Source: Chitinivibrionia bacterium
GTDB taxonomy: Bacteria; Krumholzibacteriota; Krumholzibacteriia; WVZY01
Direction of reading: 5' to 3'
NCBI GenBank assembly: GCA_016208665.1
Contig: JACQXT010000215.1
Span: forward strand, 1 to 10,332
Length of the DNA stretch: 10,332 bases
Shown: in pieces, positions 7,127 through 10,332 of the stretch
Layout of the letters: each line of letters begins with the position of its first letter
How positions within the stretch are numbered: position 1 is the first letter of the stretch
Notes under the pieces: model-generated
Databases searched by the model: none
The model's input: the letters and a program-made list of their open reading frames with translations, nothing else
What the model was told of the DNA's origin: nothing
Translations under genes and position numbers: made by a program

Positions 7127-8782
7127 TTAGGCCGCAAGACCGCGGAGCCTGGCCGCCAATTGTTGACGGAACTCGGGATGGATCGTGTTTTTCCTGAGCA
7201 GCAGCTCGACATCGGTCCTGGACAGATCCGGCAAGTATTCCAGGGAAATGGCGGGAGGGGTCCTGGGATTGGCGAGCAGCGCCAGACGCGCCGTTTGGGT
7301 GGAGAAAAGTTGCTTATTCTTGCCGACGGCGCGCAGGACGTCCTGGTTGATGTTCTTCTTCGACGCGACGAGAGCGGCGCGGTCCCGGCTGTTGATGTAG
7401 GGGATCGTTTCTCTCGCGATCTTGAATCGCGGGTGGGCACAGAGCTCAAACCAGAAATGGCCGTCCTTCGCGAGCTTGCGGAGCACGACCGGAGGGATGC
7501 CGCCGAAATCGGGGGGAGCGGAGTCCACCGTCCCGGATTTCTGTTTTATGTTCTTGAAACAAGCGATGTGTTCGTCGAGAAGCGACGCCTTGATCTGATA
7601 GTATGCCTCCTTCGCCTCGATGTAGCCCAGGAGACGGAGCAGTTTCTCGAAGTAGCGGTCTTCGAGGAAGAAGTCGAGCTTCATGAATATCCGGACGATG
7701 CCGCGCGCGTACAGCACTTCCGAACGGGACGTGAGATGGTGCAATCGCCGATAGATCGCATCGAAGAAGATTTTTTTCGTGTTGTCGTCGCACACGCCGG
7801 AACCGACGAGCCGCTCGAGAAGACTCAGGATCGCCGCGCAAGGAACCATTTCCGGGGTCAGGCATTTCCAGAAACCGCCGATGTTCAGGTTTGTGGCTGC
7901 GTACCGGCGGATCCCCTGGTCCGGGTGCATCGTGAAGCACCTGAGAAATTTTTCTTTATCTTCGGGGGATGCATTGCCGAGGATCTTCACGATCCTCGCC
8001 CGGGATTCGGGAGTGCCGGTCGGCCAATCAAAATACTCTCCGACACGCGCGAATCCCGCCGCGGATGGAGTGCCGGGCGTCGACGCGAGGATATCCATGA
8101 TCCGGGAACGCCGCCTCTGCCGCCAATAATCGTTGGCGACGATTATCTCGGGCCGCTTCCACAGGTTGTCGCGGAGCTCGGAGACGGCATCCTCCCGGGC
8201 GCTCGAATCATGGAGATAATGGGAGAACAGGTGCCTCAGAGGTCCGGTTAGATGTTCCGTCGCATCCTCCACGTCGAAGTCATCGCCCCGTTTGAGCGCC
8301 TGGACGGCCTCCCGAAGCCCTTCTTCGTCGAGGTGGCCTGCGGAATCGCCTATGAATGAATCCCACGGATTCGCTTCGATATGTTTTCTCCACTTGGTTT
8401 GAAGGTGCGCATATACAGCGCTCATAGGTTCGCCTGCAGTCTGTTCGAGCTCTGCATGAACCGAGTCCATATTCATATTCTCGGCCGGAATCATGCCTTG
8501 GTAGGCCAGTCTCGACGTTTCCATAAATTCGCCGTGAACCGCTTTCCAGTCGAGGTACACGTTCTCCATGTAAGGTATCACTGCGCTGAATTGCGCCCGG
8601 CTGTCGAGAGGCGCCGTGCCGATGTCATCGAGAAAGGTTCGAATCGAGGCCGCAAAATCCTCCGCGGCCTGTTTGAGCGGCAGGAGCCGGCAGCCGTATT
8701 CCCGCTCTTTCTCGAGCATCGAGACGATGGCCGTCCTCGACTCGTGAATTTTTTTGCTCCCGGCTGAAAGGTTTTCGTTCAT
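7127..8782 (-). CDS. Unrecognised 551-aa helical-repeat protein
   Basis: A soluble, mostly alpha-helical protein with no signal peptide or membrane segment. I do not recognise a named family. The N-terminal 110 residues are charged and helical, possibly coiled coil (SMLEKEREYG, LKQAAEDFAASIRTFLDDI). The C-terminal part, from about residue 425, is made of short helical units with phrases such as LCAHPRFKIARETIPYI, LVASKKNINQDVLRAVG and LALLANPRTPPAISLEYLP (NPRTPP near 505-510). The x-NPRTP-x-hydrophobic pattern is common in HEAT-like or leucine-rich-variant repeat proteins of unknown function in several bacterial phyla, so a scaffold or protein-interaction role is inferred. The ATG at 8782 was preferred (GGTGA seven bases upstream); an in-frame TTG two codons earlier is possible. 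It lies 95 bases upstream of the antiporter and 146 bases downstream of the MBL gene, so it may form its own transcription unit. Confidence 0.82.
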   Translation of the reverse strand: MNENLSAGSKKIHESRTAIVSMLEKEREYGCRLLPLKQAAEDFAASIRTFLDDIGTAPLDSRAQFSAVIPYMENVYLDWKAVHGEFMETSRLAYQGMIPAENMNMDSVHAELEQTAGEPMSAVYAHLQTKWRKHIEANPWDSFIGDSAGHLDEEGLREAVQALKRGDDFDVEDATEHLTGPLRHLFSHYLHDSSAREDAVSELRDNLWKRPEIIVANDYWRQRRRSRIMDILASTPGTPSAAGFARVGEYFDWPTGTPESRARIVKILGNASPEDKEKFLRCFTMHPDQGIRRYAATNLNIGGFWKCLTPEMVPCAAILSLLERLVGSGVCDDNTKKIFFDAIYRRLHHLTSRSEVLYARGIVRIFMKLDFFLEDRYFEKLLRLLGYIEAKEAYYQIKASLLDEHIACFKNIKQKSGTVDSAPPDFGGIPPVVLRKLAKDGHFWFELCAHPRFKIARETIPYINSRDRAALVASKKNINQDVLRAVGKNKQLFSTQTARLALLANPRTPPAISLEYLPDLSRTDVELLLRKNTIHPEFRQQLAARLRGLAA

Positions 8783-8813
8783 GGGCAATCACCGCGATTA
8801 CCTAATTCATTGA

Positions 8814-8860
8814 AATATAAAGAGGTTATTCTCACTCATGCCATTCATTGCATATTGCAT
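8814..8860 (-). promoter_or_regulatory. AT-rich promoter candidate with tandem ATTGCAT
   Basis: The spacer before the 551-aa gene is unusually AT-rich for this window. On the minus strand, TATATT (8819-8814, five of six to the -10 consensus) lies 31 bases before the ATG, but no good -35 box lies at the right distance. Upstream of it is a perfect tandem pair of seven-base units, ATTGCAT ATTGCAT (8847-8860, plus-strand reading). The paired repeat near a -10-like box would suit an activator-dependent promoter. This is inference only. Confidence 0.25.
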
Positions 8861-8928
8861 GCCGCCGGCGCTTCGGGTTAGCGGGGCGATGTCATCGAAG
8901 CCGGGGAGATTATGCGCCGCTGGGGCGT

Positions 8929-9570
8929 CTATGGTATCCCATGCTCTTTCTTGTACTGAAGCCAGTTGATCTTCAGCTCGAGAAATTCCTCGAAGGTTTT
9001 TCTCAGGAGAAACGGGTTGGTGCTCTTCTCGCGGGCGATGGTCGAGGACGGTTGCAGGCCGTAGTCGTGGCCGGGGTAGACCTCTATGTCATCTTCCAGA
9101 GTGAGGATCTTCCTCTGAAAACTATCCCACTCTTTCTTCGCCTGCTCTCCGTAATCCGTTCCGCCGACTTTTCCGACGAAAAGGGTGTCGCCGGTGACGA
9201 GCTTATTCCGGACGAGGATGCAGATGGAGTCGTCGGTATGCCCCGGGGTGTGGATGAAACGGAGCGTGAGAGCTCCCAGGGGAAGCGTGTCGCCGTCCCG
9301 AACCGGCCGGAGTGGGCGAACGGGACTGGCGGGATGCGCGACACTGACGGCCTTGAATGTCTCCGCCGCTTCTTTCAAGCCCGCCGTGTGGTCGCTGTGC
9401 CCATGTGTCGCGACGCAGTAGAGTATCTCGAGTTGGTGTTTCTCAACGAGCGGGAGGTATCGCTCGCGCCCTGGCGGCGGGTCGAACAAAGCGCCCTTGC
9501 CGCCGTCCGCGTCTCCCGCGAGATAGGCGAAATTGCGGTCTCCGCCGGCAGGGATCTGGTAGAAGATCAT
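8929..9570 (-). CDS. MBL-fold metallohydrolase (glyoxalase II-like)
   Basis: A 213-aa metallo-beta-lactamase-fold hydrolase of the hydroxyacylglutathione-hydrolase-like group, probably cytoplasmic, hydrolysing a thioester or related bond. The binuclear metal site is complete: THGHSDH gives H56, H58, D60 and H61; H111 comes from TPGHTDDS; D128 from GDTLFVG; and H168 from YPGHDYG. The N-terminus, FYQIPAGGDRNFAYLAGD, is the usual beginning of this subgroup and supports the ATG at 9570. The C-terminal NPFLLRKTFEEFLELK ends a short helical tail, and the large glutathione-binding domain of classical glyoxalase II is absent, so the substrate is uncertain. A persulfide dioxygenase or a generic MBL thioesterase are alternatives. 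No ribosome binding site precedes the start; a promoter lies directly upstream instead. Confidence 0.93.
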   Translation of the reverse strand: MIFYQIPAGGDRNFAYLAGDADGGKGALFDPPPGRERYLPLVEKHQLEILYCVATHGHSDHTAGLKEAAETFKAVSVAHPASPVRPLRPVRDGDTLPLGALTLRFIHTPGHTDDSICILVRNKLVTGDTLFVGKVGGTDYGEQAKKEWDSFQRKILTLEDDIEVYPGHDYGLQPSSTIAREKSTNPFLLRKTFEEFLELKINWLQYKKEHGIP

Positions 9571-9576
9571 GGGAGT

Positions 9577-9606
9577 ATTCTACGAGCGGCGGCAGCCGGC
9601 TGGCAA
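9577..9606 (-). promoter_or_regulatory. Sigma70-like promoter abutting the MBL start
   Basis: On the minus strand, TTGCCA (9606-9601, five of six to the -35 consensus) is followed after 18 bases by TAGAAT (9582-9577, five of six to the -10 consensus). Only six bases separate the -10 box from the ATG (9570-9568). Transcription would therefore begin at or within a base or two of the start codon, giving a leaderless mRNA. This agrees with the absence of any Shine-Dalgarno sequence. Confidence 0.5.
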
Positions 9607-9748
9607 GGCGCATTGATCGTGCGGGAAGGATCGATGGAGCTTGCGGCCGGAAAGCGCATGGGGATCGACGGCGACTCCGCAGCGTGCCGGCCGGATATGC
9701 TTGGTACTCGCGATTGACTTATCACGCAGGCCGCGAGGACCAGGAGCC

Positions 9749-9814
9749 GGAAACCCCCGTGCGCCTTCCGGCCGCCCTGCACGCAGCGGGCGAGCAAGGG
9801 CGGGGTAATCGGCG
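9749..9814 (+). repeat. Dispersed intergenic repeat, copy B
   Basis: The right end (9791-9814) matches the minus strand at 1999-1976 in 23 of 24 bases. The left end (GGAAAC, CCCGT, CCTTCC at 9749-9769) matches the outer part of copy A with small gaps, and an extra stretch of roughly 15-20 bases lies between the two conserved blocks. It lies about 110 bases upstream of the uracil-DNA glycosylase ATG, oriented towards it, just as copy A is oriented towards the 644-aa gene. Confidence 0.55.
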
Positions 9815-9825
9815 CCACCCCGCCC
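9798..9825. repeat. Nine-base-pair GC hairpin upstream of glycosylase gene
   Basis: GGGCGGGGT (9798-9806) and ACCCCGCCC (9817-9825) are perfectly complementary around a ten-base loop. The left arm is the conserved core of repeat copy B. No T-tract follows on either strand. It ends 15 bases before the -35 box of the glycosylase promoter candidate, so it may act as a protein-binding palindrome or be part of the repeat's own structure. A weaker, bulged version of the same pairing (GCGGGGT with ACCCGC) can be drawn in copy A. Confidence 0.55.
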
Positions 9826-9840
9826 GCCCAGCAGCCATAA

Positions 9841-9869
9841 TTGATCTTTTCCTTTGAAACCGGTATCAT
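9841..9869 (+). promoter_or_regulatory. Sigma70-like promoter for uracil-DNA glycosylase
   Basis: TTGATC (9841-9846, four of six to the -35 consensus) and TATCAT (9864-9869, five of six to the -10 consensus) are separated by 17 bases. The AT-rich segment stands out from the GC-rich surroundings. It would give a leader of about 45 bases ending in the ribosome site GGGGAG (9911-9916), seven bases before the ATG. Confidence 0.5.
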
Positions 9870-9923
9870 AAATGGCGGCTCCGCGTGCTCAATAAAATCC
9901 GCTTCGTCAAGGGGAGTTGAACG

Positions 9924-10332
9924 ATGGTTCAAATAGACCTCTTCGACACGCAACTCAACGGCATCCTCCAAGCTGCCTCGTATGATGAATTCGCCGGGAA
10001 GCTCAGAGTCTACGACTGCCGCCGCTGCCGGCTCTGCCGGAGCAGGACAAAGATCGTCGTCGACCGGGGCAATCCCGTCGCGCCAATCCTGATCATCAGC
10101 GAGCGGCCGGGAGATAACGAGGACCTGCAAGGCAAAGCCTTCGTGGGCAGGGCGGGCGAACTGCTCGACAAGATGTTCTCCGCCATCTCGCTCGATTCGA
10201 ACAAACACCTTCTCATCACCAACGTCGTTAAGTGCAAGCCTGAAACCGACAGGTCGCCCCTCAAGGACGAGATCGATGCGTGCGCCCCCTTTCTCGAGAA
10301 ACAGATCGCGCTGGTGAAACCCCGTGTGATCA
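9924..10332 (+). CDS. Family 4 (Fe-S) uracil-DNA glycosylase, 5' part
   Basis: The first 136 residues of a family 4 (UDGa-type) uracil-DNA glycosylase, which removes uracil from DNA to start base-excision repair. The gene is cut by the window edge. All four cysteines of the 4Fe-4S cluster are visible: C32 and C35 (CRRCRL), C104 (VVKC) and C120, with the family's spacing of 15 residues between the last two. GKAFVGRAGELLDKM (70-84), ITNVVKCKP (98-106) and the R-SP of DRSPL match the family well. The usual GEAPG or GEGPG of motif 1 reads SERPG (59-63), followed by DNED; the Glu is kept, but Ser and Arg replace the small residues. The start is the ATG at 9924, with GGGGAG seven bases upstream. 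The overlapping minus-strand frame at 9567-10208 is a shadow. Confidence 0.93.
   Translation, partial: MVQIDLFDTQLNGILQAASYDEFAGKLRVYDCRRCRLCRSRTKIVVDRGNPVAPILIISERPGDNEDLQGKAFVGRAGELLDKMFSAISLDSNKHLLITNVVKCKPETDRSPLKDEIDACAPFLEKQIALVKPRVI

Larger units (their letters stand above)
9571..9923. other. Divergent spacer, 353 bases, no gene
   Basis: This stretch separates the leftward MBL gene from the rightward uracil-DNA glycosylase gene. It holds a promoter candidate for each, repeat copy B, and two hairpins: GCCGGAA/TTCCGGC (9746-9752 with 9766-9772) and the 9-base-pair stem at 9798-9825. Open frames crossing it on either strand lack ribosome sites and recognisable protein sequence, so I read it as non-coding. 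I see nothing specific in 9610-9740. Confidence 0.7.

Noticed and set aside
5910..7130. 406-aa plus-strand open frame rich in Glu, Arg and His
   Set aside because: It is antisense to the antiporter, whose membrane segments and family motifs are unmistakable.
6896..8251. 451-aa plus-strand open frame
   Set aside because: It crosses from the antiporter through a spacer into the 551-aa gene on the opposite strand and has no domain signal.
9567..10208. 213-aa minus-strand open frame
   Set aside because: It overlaps the uracil-DNA glycosylase, which has all four Fe-S cysteines and family motifs on the plus strand; the rest covers repeat copy B and spacer.
1..10332. CRISPR array, tRNA, rRNA or insertion sequence
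   Set aside because: I found no regularly spaced direct repeats, tRNA-like cloverleaf, rRNA segment or transposase-like protein in the window.

Overview
The window is GC-rich bacterial DNA. The genes are closely packed, with Shine-Dalgarno-type start sites and sigma70-like promoter candidates. The protein families (IT-superfamily antiporter, GT-B glycosyltransferase, MBL-fold hydrolase, family 4 uracil-DNA glycosylase) fit a bacterium, but none fixes the phylum. An uncultured or poorly sampled lineage is my guess only. Nothing points to a phage, insertion sequence, CRISPR array, or tRNA/rRNA gene.

Layout: eight genes lie on the minus strand and one partial gene on the plus strand. Read in the direction of minus-strand transcription (right to left), they are: an MBL-fold metallohydrolase (9570-8929); an unrecognised helical protein of 551 aa (8782-7127); a sodium:proton antiporter-like permease (7031-5688); a 186-aa protein with a dense Cys/His cluster (5668-5108); a polytopic membrane protein with an LDEx4HE motif (5058-4132); a SAM-dependent methyltransferase (4110-3397); a GT4-type glycosyltransferase (3400-2117); and an unrecognised 644-aa protein (1953-19). 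On the plus strand, a family 4 Fe-S uracil-DNA glycosylase begins at 9924 and runs off the right edge.

The five genes from antiporter to glycosyltransferase are separated by 19, 49, 21 and -4 bases, so they probably form one operon. It combines ion transport and membrane genes with two genes typical of surface-glycan or glycolipid synthesis. The MBL gene and the glycosylase gene are transcribed divergently from a 353-base spacer with a promoter candidate for each. The MBL promoter sits so close to its ATG that a leaderless mRNA is likely.

The most unexpected sequence-level signals are in the spacers. A repeat whose best 24 bases match 23/24 occurs upstream of two unrelated genes (1976-2025 on minus, 9749-9814 on plus), in the same orientation relative to each gene. 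A long inverted repeat (2006-2115) ends one base past the glycosyltransferase stop codon. A hairpin at 5074-5094 would pair a perfect AGGAGG with CCTCCT ahead of the membrane-protein gene. The protein-level unknowns most worth following are the Cys/His-cluster protein and the 644-aa protein.
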